Shown here one piece after another: positions 1 to 7,873 of a DNA stretch of 17,969 bases. The number at the start of each line of letters is the position of its first letter. Position 1 is the first letter of the stretch. The position numbers and the translations under genes are program-made. Source of the DNA: Clostridia bacterium (lineage in GTDB: Bacteria > Bacillota > Clostridia > Saccharofermentanales > Saccharofermentanaceae); the NCBI GenBank assembly GCA_017881645.1, contig JADGQQ010000074.1:1-17969 (forward strand), in the 5' to 3' direction. Under the pieces are notes generated by a model. The model worked only from the letters and a program-made list of their open reading frames with translations. It ran no database searches and was not told the origin of the DNA.

Positions 1-55
1 AAAAATGCACGAATGTGAGGGTAGTACTTCAACGATTCTGCGGGAATTCTCAGGC

Positions 56-104
56 AAAAATAATACCACCTATGTCAAAACGTAAGTTTAACAATAGATG
101 GTAT
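56..104 (-). terminator. Rho-independent terminator after tRNA-Leu
   Basis: On the minus strand an 11-bp stem (arms at 94-104 and 63-73, one G-U wobble, 20-nt loop) is followed, after two bases, by five U (56-60). It lies 7 bp beyond the tRNA CCA end, so it most likely ends the tRNA-Leu transcript, and possibly the lepA operon transcript if that reads through. The loop is large, which lowers confidence. Bases 1-55 show no gene or recognisable signal. Confidence 0.6.
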
Positions 105-110
105 CTGTTC

Positions 111-193
111 TGGTGCGGATGACAGGACTTGAACCTGCATTCTTTCGAACTGGAACCTAAATCCAGCGTGTCTGCCAATTTCACCACATCCGC
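111..193 (-). tRNA. tRNA-Leu, anticodon UAG
   Basis: An 83-nt tRNA with encoded CCA. The 7-bp acceptor stem GCGGATG/CATCCGC is perfect and the discriminator base is A. The anticodon stem CTGGA/TCCAG encloses the loop TTTAGGT, giving anticodon TAG at 157-159, which reads CUN leucine codons. A long variable arm (TTC-GAAA-GAA) marks it as class II, as expected for Leu. The T arm is GCAGG-TTCAAGT-CCTGT. It starts 69 bp after the lepA stop with no clear terminator between them, so it may be partly co-transcribed with lepA. Confidence 0.97.
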
Positions 194-219
194 ATGCCGG
201 TGAGTTGAAAACTGTCCCT

Positions 220-248
220 ATACTATCAGAGAAGCCAGTCCCGTACAA
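220..248 (-). promoter_or_regulatory. Possible sigma-A promoter for tRNA-Leu
   Basis: On the minus strand TTGTAC (243-248) and TAGTAT (220-225) are separated by 17 bp and would start transcription about 20 nt before the tRNA. Each box matches consensus at only four of six positions or so. The tRNA could instead be expressed from the upstream operon. Confidence 0.35.
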
Positions 249-262
249 GTACGAACCCGTTC

Positions 263-2068
263 TTACTCATCCAAACGAAGAACGCTCATAAAGGCATCCT
301 GCGGCACTTCTACGCTGCCTACCTGACGCATGCGCTTCTTGCCTTCTTTTTGCTTCTCGAGAAGCTTCTTCTTGCGGGTAATGTCACCGCCGTAGCATTT
401 GGCAATAACGTCTTTACGGAACGCCTTGATGGTCTCGCGCGCTATGATTTTTCCTCCGATACAGGCCTGGATCGGAATTTCGAACTGCTGTCTCGGAATG
501 TTTTCCTTCAGTTTTTCCGCCATACGGCGGCCGCGTGCGTATGCCTTTTCGCGGTGAACAATGAAAGACAAAGCGTCGACCACTTCGCTGTTCAGCAGTA
601 TGTCGAGCTTAACGAGGTCCGATTTGTCGTAACCGTCCACCTCGTAGTCCAGAGAAGCGTATCCGCGGGTTCTTGACTTGAGTGCGTCAAAGAAGTCATA
701 GATGATCTCGTTCAGCGGCATGCGGTAATGCAGGATGACGCGCATTTCATCCATGTACTCCAGATTGATGTATGTGCCGCGGCGGTCCTGACAAAGCTCC
801 ATAATATTTCCGACATATTCCTTAGGTGTCATGATCGTGCATCGAACCATCGGTTCTTCAATCCAGTCGATGAGTGACGGATCAGGCAAATTGGTAGGAT
901 TGTCCATGCGGAGCTCTTCTCCGCTGACCGTAAACACTTTGTACACGACGGACGGCGCCGTTGAAATGAGGTCCAGATTGAATTCGCGTTCCAGACGTTC
1001 CTGTACGACTTCATAATGCAGAAGGCCCAAAAATCCGCACCTGAATCCAAAACCGAGGGCGACAGATGTCTCCGGTTCAAAAGAGAGAGCGGCATCATTG
1101 AGCTGGAGTTTTTCAATCGCATCGCGCAGATCCGGGTATTTGGCTCCATCCGTGGGATAGAGTCCGCAGAAAACCATCTGCTGTATTTTCTTATATCCCG
1201 GAAGCGGATGTTCGGTCGGATTCACTGCGGACGTCACGGTATCGCCCGGAGATGTGTCACGGACGCTCTTGATGGACGCGGCGATATATCCGACTTCTCC
1301 GGCAGACAGACTGTCCGTAGGAACAAATTCACCCGGATGGAAAATGCCGAGCTCAACGATCGTGAACTCTCGGCCGGTATGCATCAGTCGAATGCGGTCG
1401 CCGGTAGATACGGAACCTTCCATAATACGGACGTGTACAATAACGCCCTTGTATGTATCATACTTGGAGTCAAATATCAGTGCCTTCAGCGGCACATCTT
1501 CTCTTCCGTTCGGAGGAGGCAGGTATTTGACGATTCCTTCGAGAACCTCATCGATACCAATATCGTTTTTGGCGGAAATGAGCGGAGCATAGCTGGCATC
1601 CAGACCGATTACATCCTCTATTTCAGTGCGAACAAGTTCCGGCTGTGCCGACGGAAGATCTATTTTGTTGATAACGGGAAGAATTTCGAGATTGCCTTCC
1701 AGCGCCAGATATACATTTGCCAGCGTCTGCGCTTCGATTCCCTGCGCGGCATCCACGACAAGAACTGCTCCGTCACATGCCGCAAGGCTCCGGGATACTT
1801 CATAGTTGAAGTCAACATGCCCGGGTGTATCAATCAGGTTGAACATGTACGTCTCGCCGTCTTTGGCTGTGTAATACATGCGCGTTGCCTGGGCTTTGAT
1901 GGTGATGCCGCGTTCTCTCTCAATGTCCATGTTGTCGAGAATCTGGGCATGCATTTCGCGAAGGGATAATACGCCGGTATGTTCGATCATACGATCCGCC
2001 AGCGTTGATTTCCCGTGATCTATATGTGCAATTATGCAGAAGTTACGAATTTTTTGTTGTCTTTCCAT
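263..2068 (-). CDS. lepA: Elongation factor 4 (LepA), translational GTPase
   Basis: LepA/EF4 is a ribosome-associated GTPase linked to back-translocation and to 30S biogenesis. At 601 aa this copy is full length. Visible GTPase motifs are G1 AHIDHGKS (residues 14-21), the switch I region with RERGITIKA (51-59), G3 DTPGH (80-84) and G4 NKID (134-137). The LepA-specific C-terminal domain is present and ends in a basic stretch (KKKLLEKQKEGKKRMRQ) before the usual VGSVEVPQDAFMSVL tail. It is the last protein gene of the rsmE-hisS-aspS-lepB-lepA run, 29 bp after lepB. The ATG is the only reasonable start, but its AGGAAG Shine-Dalgarno site is 14 nt away, so initiation may be modest. Confidence 0.98.
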   Translation of the reverse strand: MERQQKIRNFCIIAHIDHGKSTLADRMIEHTGVLSLREMHAQILDNMDIERERGITIKAQATRMYYTAKDGETYMFNLIDTPGHVDFNYEVSRSLAACDGAVLVVDAAQGIEAQTLANVYLALEGNLEILPVINKIDLPSAQPELVRTEIEDVIGLDASYAPLISAKNDIGIDEVLEGIVKYLPPPNGREDVPLKALIFDSKYDTYKGVIVHVRIMEGSVSTGDRIRLMHTGREFTIVELGIFHPGEFVPTDSLSAGEVGYIAASIKSVRDTSPGDTVTSAVNPTEHPLPGYKKIQQMVFCGLYPTDGAKYPDLRDAIEKLQLNDAALSFEPETSVALGFGFRCGFLGLLHYEVVQERLEREFNLDLISTAPSVVYKVFTVSGEELRMDNPTNLPDPSLIDWIEEPMVRCTIMTPKEYVGNIMELCQDRRGTYINLEYMDEMRVILHYRMPLNEIIYDFFDALKSRTRGYASLDYEVDGYDKSDLVKLDILLNSEVVDALSFIVHREKAYARGRRMAEKLKENIPRQQFEIPIQACIGGKIIARETIKAFRKDVIAKCYGGDITRKKKLLEKQKEGKKRMRQVGSVEVPQDAFMSVLRLDE

Positions 2069-2097
2069 GTAATTGGTTCACGCTTCCTGTCTTTAGA

Positions 2098-3036
2098 TTA
2101 ATACAAACGCATTTCGTCGAAAGGGAATATCTTCGCAATTACATGTGCTTTAATACGGCTGTCCGGAATAGGTCCGAGAACCCGGCTGTCCAGACTGGCA
2201 CCGCGGTTATCTCCCATGCAATAGTATTCGCCTTTTCCAAGAGTCACGTTATCGTATCCGTTGGCCGTTCCTTCGGCCGTCATATTTGTCGGAACACCCT
2301 GCGGTATATAGGATTCTGCAAGCAGAACACCGTTAATATATACGGAGCCGTCTTTAATCAAAACTGTATCGCCGGGTCTTCCGATAACTCTCTTGATTAT
2401 TTTCTCTTTCCGGTCGTACCCGGGCATTCCGGTCGCATCAATGGTCACGATGGCTCCACGGTCATATTCAGTAAAGTACTTTGAAATCATCTCAACGAAA
2501 ACAGCATCGTTCTGATGAAGATTCGGTTCCATGGAACTGCCGTACACGTCATTCCTCTGGACAACAAATACAACAAGCAAAATGCCGATGATCAGGCCGA
2601 GGCTGACAAAACGCAAAGTATCTAAAAACGAATACAGCAACCCTTTATCTTTCTGAACAGATTCCGCAGTATCACTCTTCTCAGAACGGACACGGCGAAT
2701 CGTTGCATTGGAAGCTGCTTCTTCAGCCGGATATGTGTCTGAGGCAGGCTGACTTACAGTAACTTCCGGAGTCATTTCTTCTGCGCTCTGATTGGATCCC
2801 TCTGCTTCCGATTCTTCTTCCTCGGGATCATTGGCAGCATCCATGATGCTTTCACCCTGTTCATCGGATATCGGTACGTCAACCGGACGAGTTGCCTCGT
2901 CCTTCGGCAACTCTGTCTCATCAGGCAGGTTTTCTATCTTTCCGGTATCTTCCGGTATAGATTCAGAAAGGATCTTACGCTCGTCCTCTGCATGACGATC
3001 CGTATTGGATGCTGTATTGCCGGGTCTCTCATTCAT
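2098..3036 (-). CDS. lepB: Signal peptidase I with long acidic N-terminal extension
   Basis: Membrane serine protease that cleaves signal peptides from exported proteins at the outer face of the membrane. I chose the ATG at 3036 (312 aa) because AAAGGAG lies just upstream; a longer reading frame would run into aspS. Residues 1 to about 130 are a hydrophilic, Glu/Asp/Ser/Thr/Pro-rich segment with no known domain, followed by one transmembrane helix (about 141-160). The catalytic domain has Ser168 in GSSMEP, Lys215 in IIKRVIG, and box E GDNRGASLDSR (275-285). Signal peptidase I of Gram-positive bacteria is usually about 170-200 aa, so the extension is the odd part. The gene overlaps the aspS stop by 8 bp, which suggests translational coupling. 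Confidence 0.95.
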   Translation of the reverse strand: MNERPGNTASNTDRHAEDERKILSESIPEDTGKIENLPDETELPKDEATRPVDVPISDEQGESIMDAANDPEEEESEAEGSNQSAEEMTPEVTVSQPASDTYPAEEAASNATIRRVRSEKSDTAESVQKDKGLLYSFLDTLRFVSLGLIIGILLVVFVVQRNDVYGSSMEPNLHQNDAVFVEMISKYFTEYDRGAIVTIDATGMPGYDRKEKIIKRVIGRPGDTVLIKDGSVYINGVLLAESYIPQGVPTNMTAEGTANGYDNVTLGKGEYYCMGDNRGASLDSRVLGPIPDSRIKAHVIAKIFPFDEMRLY

Positions 3037-4813
3037 CTTGTTTCTCCTTTGTAATACTGATGCCAAGTTCATCCAACTGATTATCTGCAACGGGTGCCGG
3101 AGCTTCCGTCATAAGGTCGGATGAGTTCTGGACTTTCGGGAATGCGATAACATCCCGAATACTTTTGCTTCCTGTCATGAGCATTACCATTCGGTCCAAT
3201 CCGAAAGCCAGTCCGCCATGCGGAGGGACGCCGAAGCTAAAGGCATCCAGAAGAAACCCGAATTGCTCGTATGCCTGTTCATCCGTAAATCCGAGAAGAG
3301 AAAACATCTTCTTCTGCAGGGTCTGGTCATGAATACGAATGCTTCCGCCGCCGAGTTCGGTTCCATTCAGAATGATATCATAAGCTTTTGCACGAACTAG
3401 GCCGGGATCTGTCTCGAGGAGACCAAGATCTTCGTCCATGGGTCCGGTAAACGGATGGTGCATCGCTACATAACGGCCGTTCTCCTCACTGTATTCCAAT
3501 AACGGAAATTCCGTAACCCAGATGAGATTGAACGTGTTTTCCGGAATCAGGGAGAAATTCTTTGCAACTTCACAGCGAAGAGCACCCAAAGCACTAAAGA
3601 CGACACTGTCTTTGTCGGAAACGATAAGAATAAGGTCGTTATCATCCGCTCCTGCTTTTTCCGCAATGGCTGCGATTTGATCCGGCGCAAGAAATTTCAG
3701 GAACGACCCGCGCGGTACCGCAGAAGGAACAAGCCAGGCAAGACCTTTCGCCCGGTATGTTTTAGCAACCTCTGCCAAAGCATCAATTTCTTTCCGGGTC
3801 ATCGATGCTCCATCCGGAACACAGATTGCACGAATGCTGCCTTTTTTGGAGAGTACATCTTCAAATACCGGGAATGGAATATCCCGTACGACTTCCGTAA
3901 TATCTTTCAGTTCGAGTCCAAAACGCATGTCCGGTTTGTCGGATCCAAACCGGTTCATTGCATCCATCCAAGTCAGTCTTGGCAGAGGAAGTGAAATCTC
4001 GACTTCCATAACTTCTCGGAACACTTTCTGTAGAAAGCCTTCCGTAACGAGCATAACATCCTCTTCATCAACGAAAGCCATTTCCAGATCGATCTGCGTA
4101 AATTCCGGCTGACGGTCCGCACGAAGATCTTCGTCACGGAAGCATTTGGCAACCTGCATATATCGATCGTATCCGGACAGCATCAGAAGCTGCTTATACA
4201 GCTGCGGCGACTGCGGAAGCGCAAAGAAAGAGCCTTTCTTGACCCTGCTGGGCACGAGATAGTCGCGGGCTCCCTCAGGCGTGCTTTTCCCGAGCATGGG
4301 CGTCTCGATATCGAGAAAACCCTCGGCATCGAAATAATCGCGTGCGCATTTGGCAATCCTGTGACGCATCATCAGGTTTCTCTGCATATCCGGGCGGCGC
4401 AGATCAAGATAACGGTATTTGAGCCGCAGCGATTCATTTGCGCTGATGTTCTCTTCAATATAAAAAGGCGGAGTCTGCGCTTCAGAAAGAATCCGGAGAT
4501 TCTCGACAAGTATTTCGAGTTCACCGGTCTTCATATTCGGATTCGGAGCGCTTCGCTTTTGAACCGTTCCTTCACAGGCCAGAACGAATTCTCCTCGTAT
4601 CCTGGATGCCTTGGAAATGACATCGTCTGAGCTTTCCGGAGTCACCACCAGCTGCACTTCGCCGGATCGGTCGCGAAGTGTAATAAATGTCAGACCGCCC
4701 AGATCGCGTCTTTTGTGACACCATCCCATAAGTGTGACTTTCTCTCCGGTATTTTCGATCGTGAGTTCCGCGCATCGCATCGTACGCTTCATTCCCTGCA
4801 TTGATTCCGCCAT
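3029..4813 (-). CDS. aspS: Aspartyl-tRNA synthetase, bacterial type
   Basis: Class II synthetase that charges tRNA-Asp in the cytoplasm. At 594 aa it has the bacterial architecture: N-terminal OB-fold anticodon domain (about 1-115), catalytic core with motif 2 FRDEDLRADRQPEFTQ (225-240), a GAD-type insertion in the middle, and motif 3 GLAFGLDRM (534-542). Leu38 in RRDLGG sits where non-discriminating bacterial AspRS usually has His, so I infer an enzyme specific for tRNA-Asp; this is a weak single-residue argument. The ATG at 4813 follows AAGGGGAT at good spacing. It lies 13 bp after hisS and its stop overlaps the lepB start. Confidence 0.98.
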   Translation of the reverse strand: MAESMQGMKRTMRCAELTIENTGEKVTLMGWCHKRRDLGGLTFITLRDRSGEVQLVVTPESSDDVISKASRIRGEFVLACEGTVQKRSAPNPNMKTGELEILVENLRILSEAQTPPFYIEENISANESLRLKYRYLDLRRPDMQRNLMMRHRIAKCARDYFDAEGFLDIETPMLGKSTPEGARDYLVPSRVKKGSFFALPQSPQLYKQLLMLSGYDRYMQVAKCFRDEDLRADRQPEFTQIDLEMAFVDEEDVMLVTEGFLQKVFREVMEVEISLPLPRLTWMDAMNRFGSDKPDMRFGLELKDITEVVRDIPFPVFEDVLSKKGSIRAICVPDGASMTRKEIDALAEVAKTYRAKGLAWLVPSAVPRGSFLKFLAPDQIAAIAEKAGADDNDLILIVSDKDSVVFSALGALRCEVAKNFSLIPENTFNLIWVTEFPLLEYSEENGRYVAMHHPFTGPMDEDLGLLETDPGLVRAKAYDIILNGTELGGGSIRIHDQTLQKKMFSLLGFTDEQAYEQFGFLLDAFSFGVPPHGGLAFGLDRMVMLMTGSKSIRDVIAFPKVQNSSDLMTEAPAPVADNQLDELGISITKEKQDE

Positions 4814-4826
4814 TTTCGTATCCCCT

Positions 4827-6104
4827 TTAATCGTGTAATTTGCTATTCAAAATGGTTGCTATGATTCCGGACTGATTTGACAGATCGATTTCCGTCTGCA
4901 CCCCGTCCTTCATATTCTTGATCCGGGATTTTTGTGATGCTATCTCATCATCGCCAAGAACCATCAGATAGGGCACGCCCGTTTTCCCTGCGTATTTGAG
5001 CTGTGCATTGAAGCTCCGGCCCATAAGATCCGTCTCACAGCCGACCCCTGCTTTTCGAAGGGAAAAAGCAAGCTTCCTTGCAAACACGGCTGCTTCCGTT
5101 GACATCGCTGCAATATACAAATGCACATCCGGCGTCCGTTCAATGGCAACTCCCTGCGCTTCGACTTCCATCAGGAATCTCTCGACCCCCATGGCAAATC
5201 CAATTCCGGGAACCGACTGTCCGCCCATCATTTCTACCAGACCGTCATATCGTCCGCCGCCGCAAATGGTACCCTGCGTGCCGACATGGTCTGATACGAA
5301 CTCAAATACTGTCCTTGTGTAATAGTCCAGTCCGCGAACAATGCCGGGATCAATCGTATATGGAATACCCAGATCGTCAAGATTTGCGGTAAGCCCTTCA
5401 AAATGTTCGCGGCAATCCGGACACAGGTGATCCAATAGCTTCGGTGCGTCCGCGGCCAAAGTGTGGCAATGGGGTTCCTTACAGTCGAGCATGCGAAGAG
5501 GATTCTTCTCATACCGTCCCTTACAGTCATGGCACATTCCGGCAAGTCCGGGCTGGTAATATTCTCTGAGAATGCGATTATATTCCGTGCGGCAAACCGG
5601 ACAGCCGATACTGTTAATACAAAGATGTGTCTGGGTCAGACCCATGCGAGCAAAAAACAATGTAAGAATACTGATAACTTCTGCGTCAACAGCTGGGCCC
5701 TTCGCTCCGAATGCCTCCAGACCGAATTGATGAAATTCACGAAATCTTCCCTTCTGAACATTCTCATAGCGGAAGGCTGTAATATTGTAATATACGCGAA
5801 CCGGTGAAGGCAGCGAAGTCATGCCATGCTCAATGAAACTTCTTACGACGCCGGCAGTTCCCTCCGGACGAAGCGATATGCTCCTGCCGCCTTTATCTTC
5901 AAACGTATACATTTCCTTCTGGACAACATCGGTGGTATCACCCACGCCGCGCATAAAAAGTTCCGTATGTTCAAATGTCGGAATCCGGATCTCCCGAAAC
6001 CCGTATTGACCGCAAACTTCTGCAAAAACCTGTTCCGCTTTCTGCCAGCGGTAAATCTCCTCAGGAAGAATATCCTTTGTACCCTTAGGGACACTGTATT
6101 TCAT
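4827..6104 (-). CDS. hisS: Histidyl-tRNA synthetase
   Basis: Class II synthetase that charges tRNA-His. With the ATG at 6104 it is 425 aa and starts MKYSVPKGTKDILP, as usual; the upstream TTG at 6119 would overlap the GGGGAG ribosome site and is rejected. Motif 2 lies around 111-133 (FRYENVQKGRFREFHQFG), the HisA motif LDYYTRTVFE at 259-268, GGGRYDGL at 282-289, and motif 3 GIGFAMGVERF at 300-310. Four cysteine pairs (168/171, 191/194, 208/213, 228/231) fill the insertion domain, as in many clostridial HisRS; metal binding is plausible but not shown. Adjacent hisS-aspS is a common Firmicutes arrangement. Confidence 0.98.
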   Translation of the reverse strand: MKYSVPKGTKDILPEEIYRWQKAEQVFAEVCGQYGFREIRIPTFEHTELFMRGVGDTTDVVQKEMYTFEDKGGRSISLRPEGTAGVVRSFIEHGMTSLPSPVRVYYNITAFRYENVQKGRFREFHQFGLEAFGAKGPAVDAEVISILTLFFARMGLTQTHLCINSIGCPVCRTEYNRILREYYQPGLAGMCHDCKGRYEKNPLRMLDCKEPHCHTLAADAPKLLDHLCPDCREHFEGLTANLDDLGIPYTIDPGIVRGLDYYTRTVFEFVSDHVGTQGTICGGGRYDGLVEMMGGQSVPGIGFAMGVERFLMEVEAQGVAIERTPDVHLYIAAMSTEAAVFARKLAFSLRKAGVGCETDLMGRSFNAQLKYAGKTGVPYLMVLGDDEIASQKSRIKNMKDGVQTEIDLSNQSGIIATILNSKLHD

Positions 6105-6169
6105 GTTTTTTCTCCCCAATATGTAGTAATTCGCCGGAAAATGATAAAGACAGAATCCGACATCTGACT

Positions 6170-6175
6170 ATTATA
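6170..6175 (-). promoter_or_regulatory. Possible internal -10 box for hisS-aspS-lepB-lepA
   Basis: A perfect TATAAT on the minus strand begins 2 nt after the rsmE stop and would start transcription about 58 nt before the hisS ATG. No good -35 box is present (TATCGC at 17 bp spacing), and no TG extension. The 73-bp gap is too short for a T-box leader. It could be a weak internal promoter or chance. Confidence 0.3.
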
Positions 6176-6177
6176 CC

Positions 6178-6945
6178 TTACATCCGTTCAAGGCGATAGA
6201 TCAACATCGACAGAACAGCCAGCCCGGCCGTCTCCGTGCGTAAAATTCTGCGTCCGAGGGTTACGGTGCTGACTCCGGTTTGCAGCGACAGATCTATTTC
6301 TTTGGGATCGAATCCACCCTCCGGACCAATGAAAAAACTGATTTTCGGACGGGTTCCCCCGGATTGCGGCTGATGCTCCAGAAATCTTTCCAAAACGGTT
6401 GATAACGGACAGCTTTTTTCACCCTCCCAGGGGAGAAATACCAGATCGGATTTTTCGACAGACTGTTGAATGGCCTTTGCAAAGGATATCGGCGGCATCA
6501 CTTGAGGAATATGTCCGCGACCGCATTGACGTGAGGCTTCTTCTGCAATTTTCTGCCATCTTGCCAGCTTTTTGGCGATATCTTTCCCTTCGAGTTTTGA
6601 AATGGATCTGGAACAAATCACAGGAACAACGGCTGATACACCGAGTTCCACACCCTTCTGGATGATCCAGTCCATCTTATCGCCCTTGACGATTCCCTGG
6701 TACAGGATCGCTTGATACGGCGGTTCTGTCTGATTCAGCTCCCTGTGAATCAGACTCACAGTGACCGAATCATGTGACAACGCCGAAATCAAGCCGGTGA
6801 AGTCCGTCCGTGCACCGTCGCAAAGGATTAAAGACTCTCCGGTCTGCATGCGAAGCACATCAGAGAGATAGTGAGCATCGTCGCCGGTGAACGTATATGT
6901 TTCCTGATTTTCCGGAAGAATTTCATCTGTAAAAAGTCGAGTCAT
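6178..6945 (-). CDS. rsmE: 16S rRNA m3U1498 methyltransferase RsmE
   Basis: SPOUT-class methyltransferase that methylates U1498 of 16S rRNA using S-adenosylmethionine. At 255 aa it has normal family length. Diagnostic motifs are EEASRQCGR (136-144), FIGPEGGF (205-212) and LGRRILRTETA (230-240), the last two forming the knotted cofactor site. I chose the ATG at 6945, preceded by GGGGG. The upstream TTG at 6978 lies beside and partly upstream of the predicted -10 box, so it cannot be in the transcript from that promoter. In many Firmicutes rsmE directly follows prmA; here it has its own promoter and leads the hisS-aspS-lepB-lepA run. Confidence 0.95.
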   Translation of the reverse strand: MTRLFTDEILPENQETYTFTGDDAHYLSDVLRMQTGESLILCDGARTDFTGLISALSHDSVTVSLIHRELNQTEPPYQAILYQGIVKGDKMDWIIQKGVELGVSAVVPVICSRSISKLEGKDIAKKLARWQKIAEEASRQCGRGHIPQVMPPISFAKAIQQSVEKSDLVFLPWEGEKSCPLSTVLERFLEHQPQSGGTRPKISFFIGPEGGFDPKEIDLSLQTGVSTVTLGRRILRTETAGLAVLSMLIYRLERM

Positions 6946-6978
6946 ATAATGCCCCCGTAAAGGAAAGTCCTCAGCCAA

Positions 6979-7008
6979 ATATTACTGTCCGCATGCCGCA
7001 AAAGTCAA
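6979..7008 (-). promoter_or_regulatory. Sigma-A promoter for the rsmE-hisS-aspS-lepB-lepA run
   Basis: On the minus strand TTGACT (7003-7008) and TAATAT (6979-6984) are spaced by 18 bp. The predicted start near 6972 gives a leader of about 27 nt before the rsmE ATG. It is back-to-back with the promoter of the AIM24-family gene without overlapping it. Confidence 0.7.
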
Positions 7009-7037
7009 AGACATTTCAGATATAAGACACATTTGCG

Positions 7038-7066
7038 TTGATTAATCATATCATAAAGGCTAAAAT
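7038..7066 (+). promoter_or_regulatory. Sigma-A promoter for the AIM24-family gene
   Basis: TTGATT (7038-7043), a 17-bp spacer and TAAAAT (7061-7066) predict a start near 7073 and a leader of about 40 nt. The perfect 10-bp palindrome TGATTAATCA (7039-7048) covers the -35 box and could be a small operator, but A/T-rich palindromes of this size arise easily by chance. Confidence 0.65.
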
Positions 7067-7112
7067 TATGGATATTGGTATCTTTCCATTTATAAAAAAA
7101 TAGGAGGCACAT

Positions 7113-7793
7113 ATGAAGTATGAAATTAAAGGCACTCCCCTTCCCGTAGCGATCTGTAATCTTGATGCAGGCGAGACGATGATTACAGAAAGAGGCTCCA
7201 TGAGCTGGATGACACCCAATATGAAGATGGAAACCACCAGCAACGGCGGCGTCGGCAAAGCTCTCGGGCGCATGTTCGCCGGCGAGGCGCTCTTTCAGAA
7301 CAAATACACATCGGAAGGCGGACCCGGTCTCATCGCCTTTGCTTCCAGTTTTCCCGGTCAGATTCTCCCGATCCAAATCAATCCCGGTGCAAGCATGATT
7401 GTTCAGAAATCCGCTTTTCTTGCATCACAGGTTGGTGTTGTCCTTTCCGTTCACTTTCAGAAAAAGCTCGGAGCCGGTTTCTTCGGCGGCGAAGGATTTA
7501 TCATGCAGAAGCTTTCCGGAACCGGATTGGCTTTTATTGAGATTGACGGATCCGTTGTCGACTACACCCTGCAGGCAGGGCAGTCCATGCTCGTTGATAC
7601 GGGCTATCTTGCGATGATGGACGAGACAGTTACATTGGACATTCAGGCGGTCAAAGGCATCAAAAACATGGTGTTCGGCGGTGAAGGAATCTTTAATACG
7701 CGTGTTACAGGTCCCGGCCGTATTTGGATTCAGACCATGCCAATCAGCGGTATTGCCACAGCGCTCATACCTTTCCTTCCGAAATCCAGCTGA
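7113..7793 (+). CDS. AIM24 family protein (TIGR00266, DUF124 type)
   Basis: A 226-aa protein of the widespread AIM24/TIGR00266 family, named after a yeast mitochondrial protein; its bacterial role is not established. The family signature appears twice as an internal repeat, FFGGEGFIMQKLSGTG (123-138) and VFGGEGIFNTRVTGPG (187-202), each followed by a hydrophobic beta-strand pattern. An N-terminal segment with GSMSWM (28-33) also fits. There is no signal peptide; the C-terminal stretch is mildly hydrophobic (ISGIATALIPFLP), so membrane contact is possible but unproven. The ATG follows AGGAGG at ideal spacing. It is a single-gene unit with its own promoter and a strong terminator. Confidence 0.92.
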   Translation: MKYEIKGTPLPVAICNLDAGETMITERGSMSWMTPNMKMETTSNGGVGKALGRMFAGEALFQNKYTSEGGPGLIAFASSFPGQILPIQINPGASMIVQKSAFLASQVGVVLSVHFQKKLGAGFFGGEGFIMQKLSGTGLAFIEIDGSVVDYTLQAGQSMLVDTGYLAMMDETVTLDIQAVKGIKNMVFGGEGIFNTRVTGPGRIWIQTMPISGIATALIPFLPKSS

Positions 7794-7817
7794 TTTTTCC
7801 TGTCAATGAGGCCATAT

Positions 7818-7854
7818 AAAACGCCGCTCCGGATTGATCCGAAGCGGCGTTTTT
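7818..7854. terminator. Bidirectional Rho-independent terminator
   Basis: An 11-bp stem (7818-7828 with 7843-7853), one C/A mismatch, then 5 bp (7830-7834 with 7837-7841) around a 2-nt loop. On the plus strand it ends in a T run (7850-7854), on the minus strand in TTTT. It sits between the convergent AIM24-family and trpB genes and can serve both. Confidence 0.93.
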
Positions 7855-7873
7855 CATTCAGTAAAGATAATTA

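Noticed and set aside
47..60. TTCTCAGGCAAAAA resembles the 3' end of a glycine riboswitch aptamer on the plus strand.
   Set aside because: Only about 60 bases are available upstream, the other conserved glycine-aptamer segments are not visible, and no plus-strand gene follows; the A run is better explained as the U tract of the tRNA terminator.
242..253. Palindrome CGTACAAGTACG after lepA as a terminator.
   Set aside because: The stem is too short for its tiny loop and no U run follows on either strand.
1016..1969. 317-codon open frame on the plus strand opposite lepA.
   Set aside because: It lies fully antisense to a clear full-length LepA, has no ribosome site or recognisable domain, and long antisense frames are expected from codon bias.
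3037..3090. Extended N-terminus for signal peptidase I inside aspS.
   Set aside because: ATG at 3036 has AAAGGAG at proper spacing, and the extra residues fall within the aspS coding sequence.
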